A DNA stretch of 64,000 nt from DASUFZ01 sp035541475. Its GTDB lineage: Bacteria; Myxococcota_A; UBA9160; SMWR01. Numbering within the stretch: the stretch's first letter is position 1; each line of letters starts with the position of its first letter. The DNA is taken from assembly GCA_035541475.1 (NCBI GenBank), contig DATKND010000119.1, positions 62,001 through 126,000 on the forward strand, in the 5' to 3' direction. A program made the position numbers and the translations under genes. A model generated the notes under the pieces. The model had not been told where the DNA came from and searched no databases. It worked only from the letters and a program-made list of their open reading frames with translations. Shown piece after piece: positions 28,044 to 36,397 of the stretch.

Positions 28044-28096
28044 AGGCTAGAGGCCGGCCGCGCACTTTCAAGCCCGCGGCGCGTGCGCGCGCGTCG

Positions 28097-28663
28097 CTAC
28101 TCGACGTCTCCGGCGGCGGGCTCGACGGCGCGCGAGGCCGGTGCGCCGCCCGCGTGCGCGTCGTTCTCGAGACGCGCGAGGCGCTCGTCGAGCGCGGTCA
28201 GGCGCGCGTCGAGCCGGACCGGATCTGCCGACGCGTGGCCGGCGCTCTCACCCACGCGCGACTCGAGCGCCGCGACGCGGCCGACGATCGCGTCGAGGCG
28301 CTGGTCCACGGAGCCATCGGCGCCGCCGGACTCGCCGCGTCCGCCGCGGCCTTCCAGCATCGCGAGGCGATCGCGCGTCTTCGTGAGCGAGTCCTCGGCC
28401 GCGACCAGCCGCTGCGAGAGCGAGGCGAGGTCGCCTCGCATGGAGCCGACCTGCTCGCGCGCCTGCGGATCCTCGCCGGAGCCGCTCGCCACCGCCGGCT
28501 GCGCCTCGATCCAGCGCGGCAGCGAGCCGGCGAGCGCGCCGAGCGCGGAGGCGACGAGCAGCCACGGCAACGCAAAGCGGTGGAAGGTGCGGCGCAGGTA
28601 GCGCTGCTCCTCCGCGCTGACGTCGAGGTGATCGCCGTGGACCTCGGGCATCGCTCCCCTCAT
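28097..28663 (-). CDS. single-pass membrane coiled-coil protein, unknown function
   Basis: 188 residues. A short cytoplasmic head ('HLDVSAEEQRYLRRTFHRF') precedes one transmembrane helix (about 31-48). After that come Ser/Gly/Glu linkers and two heptad-rich stretches (about 70-105 and 120-165, with repeated 'RLDA..' and 'ALESR' patterns) that predict a coiled coil, perhaps in the periplasm. The tail is Ala/Gly-rich. The start could be ATG 28663 or ATG 28651. It lies between htpX and the TGPNG-repeat gene, both on the same strand, but with 77- and 60-base gaps. Not a recognised family. Confidence 0.65.
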   Translation of the reverse strand: MRGAMPEVHGDHLDVSAEEQRYLRRTFHRFALPWLLVASALGALAGSLPRWIEAQPAVASGSGEDPQAREQVGSMRGDLASLSQRLVAAEDSLTKTRDRLAMLEGRGGRGESGGADGSVDQRLDAIVGRVAALESRVGESAGHASADPVRLDARLTALDERLARLENDAHAGGAPASRAVEPAAGDVE

Positions 28664-28723
28664 CGGCGGTGCGGCGCGCGGGCTGAACCCCGGAGTGCGG
28701 CGACCGCCGACGAGGGAGCGGAC

Positions 28724-29449
28724 CTACTGTGCCGCCGGCGGCGCCGGCGTGACGGGCGTCACCGTCTTCGTGACGTCCGTGCTCGAGGTCGAGCCGTTCG
28801 GATGGGTCACGACGCGGTCGCGCGTCCAGGTCTTCGTCACCGGATCCCAGGTGCCCTGGCCCTCGCTCGTGGTGACGCCGCCGTTCGGACCGGTGTGCGT
28901 CGCCTCGCGCGTGTAGCCGTTCGCCGTCTTCTGGCCCTCCACCTCGGTCGTGCTGGTCTTGCCGTTCGGGCCGGTGGTGGTGACGTCCTTGGTCCAGCTC
29001 TTCGAGTCCTTGTCGTAGGACTCCGTGACGTCGCGCGTGGTCACGCCGCCGTTCGGACCGGTGTGCGTGGTGTCGCGCGTGTAGCCGCCGTCCGTCTTGT
29101 GGAGCACGTCTTGGGTGGTCGACGTCTTGCCGTTCGGACCCGTGCGGGTCACGTCGCGCACGCGGCCGTCCGGGGTCTTGGAGGCGTCCACGTGCGTGGT
29201 GCTCTGCTTCCCATTGGGACCCGTATGCACGGTGTTGCGCGTCCAGTGGCCGCCGCCGCGCTGCCACGTGGTCTTGTTGGTCGACGTGCGCGGCGTGCCC
29301 TTCGGACCGGTGCGCGTGACGGTGCTGTCCGACTCGCCGCTCTTCGGCGCGTCTTCGCGCGCGCGGAGCGGTCCGGCGCCCACGCTGGCGGCGAGCAGGC
29401 AGAAGAGCAGCAACGCGAGCGCGAAGTTCGCGAAACGTGAGAGACGCAT
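28724..29449 (-). CDS. secreted protein with seven TGPNG repeats
   Basis: 241 residues. A signal peptide (about 1-30) precedes seven imperfect repeats spaced about 22-30 residues apart, each with a core such as 'HTGPNGKQSTT', 'RTGPNGKTSTT', 'HTGPNGGVTT' or 'THPNGSTSST'. The first is 'RTGPKG'. Units alternate between 'T.TGPNGKTSTTxxV' and 'HTGPNGGVTT', i.e. a two-unit higher-order repeat. Thr/Ser/Gly/Asn richness and a lack of cysteine suggest a flexible or beta-rich extracellular protein. The ATG at 29449 has an AGGAG eight bases upstream. No family recognised; possibly cell-surface. Confidence 0.75.
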   Translation of the reverse strand: MRLSRFANFALALLLFCLLAASVGAGPLRAREDAPKSGESDSTVTRTGPKGTPRTSTNKTTWQRGGGHWTRNTVHTGPNGKQSTTHVDASKTPDGRVRDVTRTGPNGKTSTTQDVLHKTDGGYTRDTTHTGPNGGVTTRDVTESYDKDSKSWTKDVTTTGPNGKTSTTEVEGQKTANGYTREATHTGPNGGVTTSEGQGTWDPVTKTWTRDRVVTHPNGSTSSTDVTKTVTPVTPAPPAAQ

Positions 29450-29592
29450 TTGGATCTCCTCGATGGCTGGCGGCGCCGCGAGGGCGCCGGCACTCCCTGG
29501 AACCCGCGCCGCGTACGCGGGTTGCGCCCTGGCGTATCGGCAGGCCGGGGACGGAGCCGGAATCTCCTTCTCCGCTGCTAGGTTCCCGCGCG

Positions 29593-30741
29593 ATGCGCGA
29601 TCCCTCGCCGACGCCCGGCCGCGCCACCGCCGAGGGCACCGAGCGCTTCGCGGCGCGCTTCGGCGAGCCGCGCGCGCACTTCCGGCGGCCCGACCGCTTG
29701 TGGCTCTCGTCGCTCGCGCTCGGCACACGCAACGGTGAGTACGGCGGCGTCGACGACGTGCTCTACCGTTCGGCAGTCCCCGAGCTGCTGCAGGGCGGCG
29801 TGAATCTCTTCGTCACCGCGCTCTCGGACCGCATGTTCGCGAGCGAGCGCTGCGTCGGCGCGGCGCTCGCTCGCGCCTTCCGCGAGGGCCTCGTGCGCCG
29901 CGACGAAGTCGTGATCGCGACCAAGGGCGGCTATCTCACGCTCGATCCCGAGCTCGTGCCGGACGACCGCGCCGCGCGACGCCATCTGGTGACGACCTAC
30001 GTCGACACGGGGCTCGTCGACCCCGAGCGCGTCGCGCGCGGCGTGCACAGCCTCGACGGTCCGTTCCTGCGCGATCAGATCGAGCGCAGCCGGCGCAATC
30101 TGCGCGTCGGGACGATCGACCTCTACCTGATCGAGGAGCCGGAGCTCCACCTCGGCGAGTGCAGCGCGCAGGAGTTCCGCCGGCGGATGTGCGGCGCCTT
30201 CGAGGCACTCGAGCGCGCGGTCGCGGACGGCGCGATCGCGGGCTTCGGTCTCGCGACCTGGGACGGCCTCTTGCGTCCGCACAGCGAGCGCGGGCACCTG
30301 GCACTCCTCGACGTCTTCGAGTGGGCGCTGGAGGTGGGCGGTGGCGACCATCACCTGCGGGCGATCTCGCTCCCCTACAACCTCGCGTTGGCCGAAGCGC
30401 TGCGGCTCGACTCGCAGCTCGGACCGTCGGGCCACGCGCAGGCCGCGCTCGCGACCTTGCGCGGCACCGGCACGGCGATCCTCGCGAGCGCGCCGCTCGC
30501 TCGGGGTCGCGCGCTCGGCCGGCTACCGGCCTTCGTCGCGGAGTCGTTCCCGGGCTGCCGCAGCGACGCGCAGCGCTGTCTCCAGTTCGTGCGCAGTACC
30601 CGGGACATCGCCTCGGCCGTGGTCGGCATGCGGGATCCCGCCCACATCGAGGAGAACCTCGCGCTCGCGCGCATTCCGCCCGTGGCTCCCGAGTCGATCG
30701 AGCGGCTCTTCAAGCGGGCGGCCGAGCGCGCGCAGCGCTGA
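29593..30741 (+). CDS. aldo/keto reductase-fold protein with degenerate catalytic tetrad
   Basis: 382 residues. 'GGVNLFVTALSDRMFASERCVGAAL' matches the region that reads 'G.N.IDTA..YG.SE..LG.AL' in aldo/keto reductases. The catalytic Asp is Val74 and the Tyr is lost. The Lys is kept (K111 in 'IATKGGY'). The active-site His position reads 'LYLIEEPELHL', so His is Glu. The C-terminal 'SAVVGMRDPAHIEENLALA' resembles the NADPH-binding end. It may bind a nucleotide without the usual reductase chemistry. Single plus-strand gene; msrPQ follows after 50 bases. Confident on fold, not on activity. Confidence 0.78.
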   Translation: MRDPSPTPGRATAEGTERFAARFGEPRAHFRRPDRLWLSSLALGTRNGEYGGVDDVLYRSAVPELLQGGVNLFVTALSDRMFASERCVGAALARAFREGLVRRDEVVIATKGGYLTLDPELVPDDRAARRHLVTTYVDTGLVDPERVARGVHSLDGPFLRDQIERSRRNLRVGTIDLYLIEEPELHLGECSAQEFRRRMCGAFEALERAVADGAIAGFGLATWDGLLRPHSERGHLALLDVFEWALEVGGGDHHLRAISLPYNLALAEALRLDSQLGPSGHAQAALATLRGTGTAILASAPLARGRALGRLPAFVAESFPGCRSDAQRCLQFVRSTRDIASAVVGMRDPAHIEENLALARIPPVAPESIERLFKRAAERAQR

Positions 30742-30791
30742 CGAAACCCCGGCGCGCGCGCGAGCATCCAAGGACGGCGCGAGGAGGCGGC

Positions 30792-31736
30792 ATGCGCACG
30801 AGGCCCGAACGGATTCCGGAGAGCGAGATCACGCCGAGGGATGTGTACCTGCGCCGCCGCGAGCTGCTCGTCGCCGGCGCGCTCGCGGCGGGCACGGCGC
30901 TGCTCCCGCGGCTCTCGCTCGCGGCGGAGGTGCCCGCGCACGGAACGATCCCGAACGTGAAGCCCGGACCCTTCGGTACCGACGAGGAGAAGACGAGCCT
31001 CGAGGACGTGACCTCGTACAACAACTTCTACGAGTTCGGCACCGACAAGTCGGACCCGAGGAAGCTCGCGGGCTCGCTGCGGACGCGCCCTTGGAAGGTC
31101 GCGATCGAGGGCGAGGTGGAGAAGCCGGCGGTCGTCGACCTCGACGCGCTGCTCGAGCCGCATGCGCTGGAGGAGCGCGTCTACCGACACCGCTGTGTCG
31201 AGGCGTGGTCGATCGTCGTCCCGTGGGTCGGCTTCCCGCTCGGCGACCTGCTGAAGCGCTTCCAGCCGACCTCGCAGGCGAAGTTCGTCGAGATGACGAC
31301 CTTGCTCGACCCGGAGCAGATGCCGGGACAGAGGCGCGACGTGCTCGAGTGGCCGTACGTCGAGGGGCTTCGCATCGACGAGGCGATGAATCCGCTCGCC
31401 ATCCTGGCGGTCGGCATGTACGGCGAGGTGTTGCCCAACCAGAACGGCGCCCCGCTGCGGCTCGTGGTGCCGTGGAAGTACGGCTTCAAGAGCGTGAAGT
31501 CGATCGTGCGCATCCGGCTGACGCGCACGCAGCCGCAGACGAGCTGGAACCGCACGGCGCCGAACGAGTACGGCTTCTACTCCAACGTGAACCCAGACGT
31601 GGACCATCCCCGCTGGAGTCAGAAGCGCGAGCGGCGCATCGGCGAGTTCCTGAAGCGCCCGACCTTGCCCTTCAACGGCTACGCAGAGCAGGTCGCCTCG
31701 CTCTACAAGGGCATGGACCTGCGCAAGAACTTCTAG
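30792..31736 (+). CDS. msrP: protein-methionine-sulfoxide reductase catalytic subunit MsrP
   Basis: 314 residues. A Tat signal ('RRRELLVAG') occupies about residues 20-48. The molybdopterin ligand is C135 in 'YRHRCVEAW', and 'PYVEGLRIDEAMNPLA', 'LPNQNGAPLRLVVPWKYGFKS' and 'GYAEQVASLY' are family blocks. MsrP reduces methionine sulfoxide in periplasmic proteins using a molybdenum cofactor and electrons from the membrane haem protein MsrQ, encoded next. A GAGGAGG lies six bases before the ATG. Expected role: repair of oxidised envelope proteins. The msrQ start follows within about ten bases. Confidence 0.95.
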   Translation: MRTRPERIPESEITPRDVYLRRRELLVAGALAAGTALLPRLSLAAEVPAHGTIPNVKPGPFGTDEEKTSLEDVTSYNNFYEFGTDKSDPRKLAGSLRTRPWKVAIEGEVEKPAVVDLDALLEPHALEERVYRHRCVEAWSIVVPWVGFPLGDLLKRFQPTSQAKFVEMTTLLDPEQMPGQRRDVLEWPYVEGLRIDEAMNPLAILAVGMYGEVLPNQNGAPLRLVVPWKYGFKSVKSIVRIRLTRTQPQTSWNRTAPNEYGFYSNVNPDVDHPRWSQKRERRIGEFLKRPTLPFNGYAEQVASLYKGMDLRKNF

Positions 31737-31749
31737 GGGGTTGGCGCAG

Positions 31750-32370
31750 ATGGAGGGGGCGCGCAGGCGCGCGGCGCTCCAGACCGCCGCCGTCACGCTA
31801 GGCCTCGCGCCGCTCGCGTGGCTCGGCGTCCGGGCGCTGCGGGGCGACCTCGGCGCGAATCCGATCGAGGCGGTCACCCACGCGACGGGACTCGCCGCGC
31901 TCCGCCTCCTGCTGGTCGCGCTCGCGATCACGCCGTCGCGCCGCTGGCTCGGACTTCGCTGGCTGGCGCCGCTGCGCCGCACTTTCGGCCTGCTCGCCTT
32001 CGGCTACGCCTGCCTGCACCTGCTGACCTACGTGGTGCTCGACCAGTTCTTCGACTGGCAGGCGATCCTGGAGGACGTCGCGAAGCGGCCCTACATCACG
32101 GCCGGCTTCTTCGCGTTCCTGTGTCTCTCGCCGCTGGCGGCGACCTCGACCCGCGCGATGGTGCGCCGGCTCGGACGCCGCTGGAAGCCGCTCCACCGGC
32201 TGGCCTACGTCGCGGCGATCGCGGCGGTGGTCCACTTCCTGTGGCTGGTAAAGAAAGACACGCGCGAGCCGCTCACCTACGCCGCGGTGCTGGCGCTGTT
32301 GCTGGCCGGACGCTGGCCGCAGAAGAAGTCGAAGACGGCGCTGGCGGCGCGGGGAGAGACCGCAAGCTAG
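31750..32370 (+). CDS. msrQ: MsrQ, haem-binding membrane partner of MsrP
   Basis: 206 residues. Six hydrophobic helices are visible in the ferric-reductase-like layout (about 12-30, 48-68, 78-100, 110-130, 150-170, 175-195). Conserved His residues sit in 'YACLHLLTYV' and 'PLHRLAYVAAIAAVVHFLWLV', the latter giving two ligands. MsrQ takes electrons from the quinone pool or cytoplasmic flavins to MsrP. I choose the ATG at 31750; a TTG at 31741 immediately after the msrP stop is possible but has no spacing for a ribosome site. Confidence 0.93.
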   Translation: MEGARRRAALQTAAVTLGLAPLAWLGVRALRGDLGANPIEAVTHATGLAALRLLLVALAITPSRRWLGLRWLAPLRRTFGLLAFGYACLHLLTYVVLDQFFDWQAILEDVAKRPYITAGFFAFLCLSPLAATSTRAMVRRLGRRWKPLHRLAYVAAIAAVVHFLWLVKKDTREPLTYAAVLALLLAGRWPQKKSKTALAARGETAS

Positions 32371-32381
32371 GGTCGTCCCCC

Positions 32382-33572
32382 GTGACGGAGCAGGCCCCGC
32401 AGCCGCGCGACTCCGCCGACGTGCAGGTGATCGCGCAGGACGGCCGCGAGATCCTGCTGGTCGGGACGGCGCACGTGTCGCGCGAGTCCGCCGATCTCGT
32501 GCGCGAGCTGATCGAGAAGGAGCGGCCCGATCGCGTCTGCATCGAGCTCGACGCGCAGCGCTACGAGGCGCTGACGCAGCGCCGCCGCTGGGAGGAGCTC
32601 GACCTGCGCGAGGTGACGCGCAAGCGCCAGCTCGCTCCGCTGCTCGCCAACCTGGTGCTCGCCGCCTATCAGAAGAAGCTCGGCGGCGCGATCGGCGTGC
32701 TGCCCGGCAGCGAGCTGGTCGAGGCCGCGCGCGCCGCCGAGGCGCAGGACATTCCCGTCGTCCTCTGCGACCGCGACGTGCGCGTGACCTTGCGCCGTGT
32801 CTGGGCCTCGCTCTCGCTCTGGGAGAAATCGAAGCTGCTCGGCGCGCTGATGGTCGCGCTGATCGACCGGCCGGAGCTCGACGAGGAGACGCTGCGCCGG
32901 CTGCGCGACCAGGACGTGCTGTCCGAGCTGATGCAGGAGCTCGGCAAAGAGCTGCCGCGGGCCAAGACCACGCTGATCGACGAGCGCGACGCCTTCCTCG
33001 CGCAGAAGATCCGCACGTCCGGCGGACGGCGCGTGGTGGCGGTGGTCGGCGCGGGCCACGTCGCCGGCATCCGCCGCGCGCTCGAGGAGGGACGGCCCGC
33101 CGACCTCGAGGCGCTCTCGACGATTCCGCGCGTTCCCGCCTCCGTGAAGGCGATCGGCTGGGCCGTTCCGACTCTCATCCTCGGCGCGCTCGCGGTGGTC
33201 GGCGTGCGCCACGGCATGCACGCGGTCGGCGCGAACGTGCTCTTCTTCGTGCTCGCGACGGGCATCCCGGTGTCGATCGCGGCCGCGCTCTCGTTCGCGC
33301 ACCCGGCCGTGGTGCTCTCCGCGTTCCCCGTCGCCCCCTTCACGGCGATCCACCCGCTGCTCGGCGCGGGCCATGTGCTGGCCTTCCTGCAGGCCTGGCT
33401 GGTGCCGCCGGTCGTGCGCGAGCTCGAGAACGTGGCCGACGACGCCGCCGTGGTGAGCCGCTGGTGGAGCAACCGCCTGCTGCGGATCTTCCTCGTCTTC
33501 CTGTTGACGACGATCGGCGGCGTGATCGGCACCTACGTCGGCGGCGCCGAGCTGATCAAGAGCCTCTTCTAG
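32382..33572 (+). CDS. TraB family membrane protein
   Basis: 396 residues from GTG 32382, 11 bases after the msrQ stop. The N-terminal ~230 residues hold the TraB/GumN-type motifs: 'LLVGTAHVSRESADLV' with the GTAHVS core, 'RVCIELDAQRYEAL', 'ERDAFLAQKI', and 'VVAVVGAGHVAGI'. The C-terminal ~150 residues contain four or five hydrophobic helices. Related proteins occur in bacteria, archaea and eukaryotes; a metal-dependent peptidase-like role has been proposed but is unproven. Probably co-transcribed with msrPQ. No catalytic residues can be assigned with certainty. Confidence 0.88.
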   Translation: MTEQAPQPRDSADVQVIAQDGREILLVGTAHVSRESADLVRELIEKERPDRVCIELDAQRYEALTQRRRWEELDLREVTRKRQLAPLLANLVLAAYQKKLGGAIGVLPGSELVEAARAAEAQDIPVVLCDRDVRVTLRRVWASLSLWEKSKLLGALMVALIDRPELDEETLRRLRDQDVLSELMQELGKELPRAKTTLIDERDAFLAQKIRTSGGRRVVAVVGAGHVAGIRRALEEGRPADLEALSTIPRVPASVKAIGWAVPTLILGALAVVGVRHGMHAVGANVLFFVLATGIPVSIAAALSFAHPAVVLSAFPVAPFTAIHPLLGAGHVLAFLQAWLVPPVVRELENVADDAAVVSRWWSNRLLRIFLVFLLTTIGGVIGTYVGGAELIKSLF

Positions 33573-33591
33573 CCACGGGAGGAGCCGCCCG

Positions 33592-34380
33592 ATGCGCACC
33601 CTGGCCTGCGCCGTCGCGCTGCTCGCGGTCGCGGCCTGCGCTCGACCGCTGCCCCGCGAAGAGCTCGTCGACCTGACACACCCCTTCGACGCGAGCACGA
33701 TCTACTGGCCGACCGAGGAGAGCTTCGTGCTCGAGGGCGCCCCCGGCGGCGTGACCGAGGGCGGGTACTACTACGAGGCACACCGCTTCCGCGCCGCGGA
33801 GCACGGCGGCACGCACCTCGATGCCCCGATCCACCTCCACGCCGGCGGCGAGCACGTCGACGAGATCCCGCTCGAGCACCTGGTCGCGCCGGGCGTCGTG
33901 ATCGACGTGCAGGCCGCCTGCTTCGACGATCGCGACCACGAGATCGGCGTGGCCGACCTCCAGGCCTGGGAGAAGCAGAACGGCGAGATCCCGCGCGGAG
34001 GGATCGTTCTCTTCTACACCGGAACGAGTCGCTACTGGCCCGACCGCGAGGCCTACCTCGGCACGACCGCGCGCGGACAGGAGGCGGTCTCCTCGCTGCA
34101 CTTCCCCGGCCTCGGCGCCGATGCGGCGCGCTGGCTGATCGCGGAGCGGGGCGTCGTCGCGGTCGGCATCGACACCGCCAGCATCGATCGCGGCCCCTCG
34201 CGCCGCTTCGAGACGCACCAGACGCTCTTCGCCGCGAACGTGCCGGCCTTCGAGAACGTCGCGGCGCTCGAGCTGCTGCCGCCGCGCGGATTCCGCATCG
34301 CGGCGCTGCCGATGAAGATCGGCGGCGGATCGGGCGCGCCGCTGCGCATCGTGGCCTTCGTGCCGCGGAGCTCGCCGTGA
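33592..34380 (+). CDS. cyclase (kynurenine-formamidase-like) family lipoprotein
   Basis: 262 residues. The N-terminal 'LLAVAAC' is a lipobox (Cys about residue 16), predicting a membrane lipoprotein. 'DLTHPFDASTIYWP' is followed by the metal-binding 'HGGTHLDAPIHLH' (about 67-79; HxGTHxDxPxH pattern) and later 'GIVLFYTG' and 'VVAVGIDTASID'. The fold is that of arylformamidase/KynB-type zinc hydrolases that open or form cyclic amide or ester substrates. Its export is unusual for this family. The stop overlaps the hslO start by four bases (GTGA). Confidence 0.87.
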   Translation: MRTLACAVALLAVAACARPLPREELVDLTHPFDASTIYWPTEESFVLEGAPGGVTEGGYYYEAHRFRAAEHGGTHLDAPIHLHAGGEHVDEIPLEHLVAPGVVIDVQAACFDDRDHEIGVADLQAWEKQNGEIPRGGIVLFYTGTSRYWPDREAYLGTTARGQEAVSSLHFPGLGADAARWLIAERGVVAVGIDTASIDRGPSRRFETHQTLFAANVPAFENVAALELLPPRGFRIAALPMKIGGGSGAPLRIVAFVPRSSP

Positions 34381-35267
34381 GCGCGACCGCCCCGTTCGCA
34401 GGCTCCGACCTGCTGGTCCGCACGCTCTCGCAACGCGGCGGCGTGTCGGTGCGCGCGCTGGCCGCGACGCGGCTGGTGGCGGAGGCGGCGCGCCGGCACG
34501 AGACCTCGCCCGTCGCGAGCGTCGCGCTCGGCCGCGCGCTGATGGGCGCGGTGCTCTTCGCCGCGGGCGGCAAGGGCGAGACCGCGCAGATCGAGGTGCG
34601 AGGCGACGGTCCCATCGGCGCGATCGTCGCGATCGCCGACCCGCAGGGCCGTGCGCGCGGCTACGTCACGCACGCGGGCGCGGAGCCGCCTGCGCCGGCC
34701 GCTCCGCTCGACGTCGCCGCGGCGGTCGGCCGCGGCACGCTCGCCGTGGTGCGCTCGAGCCGGAACGGCGGCCAGCCCTACACCGGCATCGTGCCGATCG
34801 TCGCGGGCACGGTCGCGCAGGATCTCGCCCACTACCTCGCCGAGAGCGAGCAGATCCGCAGCGCGGTCGCGCTCGGCGTCTTCCTCGACGCGGACGGCGA
34901 GATCGACGCCGCTGGCGGCTACCTGGTGCAGGCGCTGCCCGGCGCCGGCGAAGACGAGATCGCGCAGGCCGAGGCCAACGTGCGCTCGCTGCCCGGCCCG
35001 GGCGAGCTGGTGCGCGACGGCCTCGACGCCGACGCGATCGCGATCCTGCTGCAGGGCGTGCTCGGCTGTCGCGAGCGACACGCATCCTTGCCGCGCTTCC
35101 ACTGCGGCTGCCAGCGCGAGCGCGTGCTGCGCGCGGTCGCGCTGCTCGGTCGCGACGATCTCTCGCGCGCGCTCGAGGAAGGCGAGACGCTCGAGGTGCT
35201 CTGTCGCTTCTGCGCGGCGCGCTACGCGGTGCCGCCGTCGGATCTCGCGCGCCTGGTGGCGCAGTAG
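34377..35267 (+). CDS. hslO: Hsp33 redox-regulated chaperonin
   Basis: 296 residues from GTG 34377. The C-terminal zinc switch has C243 and C245 (CGC) and C276 and C279 (CRFC), the four cysteines that bind zinc when reduced. The body has the family's 'RGDGPIGAIVAIADPQGRARGYV' and 'GTLAVVRSS' blocks. Oxidation plus heat releases zinc and activates holdase function. It follows the lipoprotein gene with a 4-base overlap and lies 14 bases before the GT4 gene, and is probably co-transcribed with both. Full length and order as expected. Confidence 0.95.
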   Translation: MSATAPFAGSDLLVRTLSQRGGVSVRALAATRLVAEAARRHETSPVASVALGRALMGAVLFAAGGKGETAQIEVRGDGPIGAIVAIADPQGRARGYVTHAGAEPPAPAAPLDVAAAVGRGTLAVVRSSRNGGQPYTGIVPIVAGTVAQDLAHYLAESEQIRSAVALGVFLDADGEIDAAGGYLVQALPGAGEDEIAQAEANVRSLPGPGELVRDGLDADAIAILLQGVLGCRERHASLPRFHCGCQRERVLRAVALLGRDDLSRALEEGETLEVLCRFCAARYAVPPSDLARLVAQ

Positions 35268-35281
35268 CGGCCGCCGCGCGC

Positions 35282-36397
35282 ATGCAGGCAGCGCGTCCGC
35301 TGGCCGTCGCGCACGTCACGGGAGAGACGGGCTTCTCGGGCGGCGAGGTGCAGCTCTTCCTGCTGCTCGAAGGGCTGCGCGCGCGCGGCGACCGTTCGCT
35401 GCTCATCTGCCCGCCGGGAAGCCGCGTCGAGGCGGAGTCGCGCCGTCGCGGCTTCGAGACGCGCGCGGTGCGCATGCGGAGCGATCTCTCCGCCTTCGCG
35501 GCACTGCGGATCCGCGCCGCGCTGCGCGCGTTCGGCCCCGATCTCGTCCACCTGCACAGCGGCCGCGCCAACTGGCTCGGCGGTCTCGCGGCGTGGTCGC
35601 TCGACTTGCCCGCGCTCACCACGCGACGCATGGACCGCGCGGTGCATCGCGGCGCGCGCACGCGTTTTCTCTACGAGCGCGTGACGAGGCGCGCCGTCGC
35701 GATCTCGCCCGCGGTGCGGGAGCGGCTGCTGGCGGGCGGCGTCGCGCCGGAGCGGATCCGCGTGATCCCGTCGGCGGTCGATGCGCGCGCGCTGACGCCG
35801 ACTCGCTCGCGCGAGGCGGTGCGCAAGGACGAGGCGCTGCCGGAGGGCGCCGTGTGCGCGCTGGCGCTCGCGGCGCTCGTGCCGCGCAAGGGACTCGACG
35901 TCGCGATCGATGCGCTGGCCGAGCCGTCGCTGCGCGAGCTGCCGCTCGTCCTGTGGCTCGCCGGCGACGGCGCGGAGCGCGCGGCGCTCGAGTCGCGCGC
36001 CGCCGCGCGCGGCGTCGCGGCGCGCGTGCGCTTCCTCGGCCGTCGCGAGGACCGCGCGGACCTGCTCTCGGCCTCCGACCTGCTCGTGCTGCCGTCGCGC
36101 CGCGAGGGCCTCGGCGTCGCGGCGCTCGAGGCGATGGCCTGCGCGAGAGCCGTGGTCGCGAGCCGCGTCGGCGGACTCGCCGATGCCGTCGCGCACGAGG
36201 CGACGGGGCTGCTGGTTCCGCCCGACGAGCCGAAGCTGCTGGCCGCGGCGCTCGCGCGTCTCGTGCGCGACCCGGCGCTGCGCGCGCGCCTCGGCGCGGC
36301 GGGCCCGGCGCGCGTCGCCGCGCACTTCTCGCCGCCCCGCATGTGCGAGTCGTATGCGGCGCTCTACCGCGAGCTGCTCGCGGAGGCGGGCCGATGA
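35282..36397 (+). CDS. glycosyltransferase family 4 (GT4)
   Basis: 371 residues, GT-B fold. The N-terminal half has 'TGFSGGEVQLFLLLEGL'; the C-terminal half has 'VIPSAVDARAL', 'LVPRKGLDVAIDAL', 'WLAGDGAERAALE' and 'LLVLPSRREGLGVAALEAMACARAVVAS' (donor-binding EX7E). It transfers a sugar from a nucleotide-sugar donor to a glycan or lipid acceptor at the inner membrane. The stop overlaps the next ATG by four bases, beginning a run of four overlapped genes. Acceptor and linkage unknown. Confidence 0.92.
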   Translation: MQAARPLAVAHVTGETGFSGGEVQLFLLLEGLRARGDRSLLICPPGSRVEAESRRRGFETRAVRMRSDLSAFAALRIRAALRAFGPDLVHLHSGRANWLGGLAAWSLDLPALTTRRMDRAVHRGARTRFLYERVTRRAVAISPAVRERLLAGGVAPERIRVIPSAVDARALTPTRSREAVRKDEALPEGAVCALALAALVPRKGLDVAIDALAEPSLRELPLVLWLAGDGAERAALESRAAARGVAARVRFLGRREDRADLLSASDLLVLPSRREGLGVAALEAMACARAVVASRVGGLADAVAHEATGLLVPPDEPKLLAAALARLVRDPALRARLGAAGPARVAAHFSPPRMCESYAALYRELLAEAGR

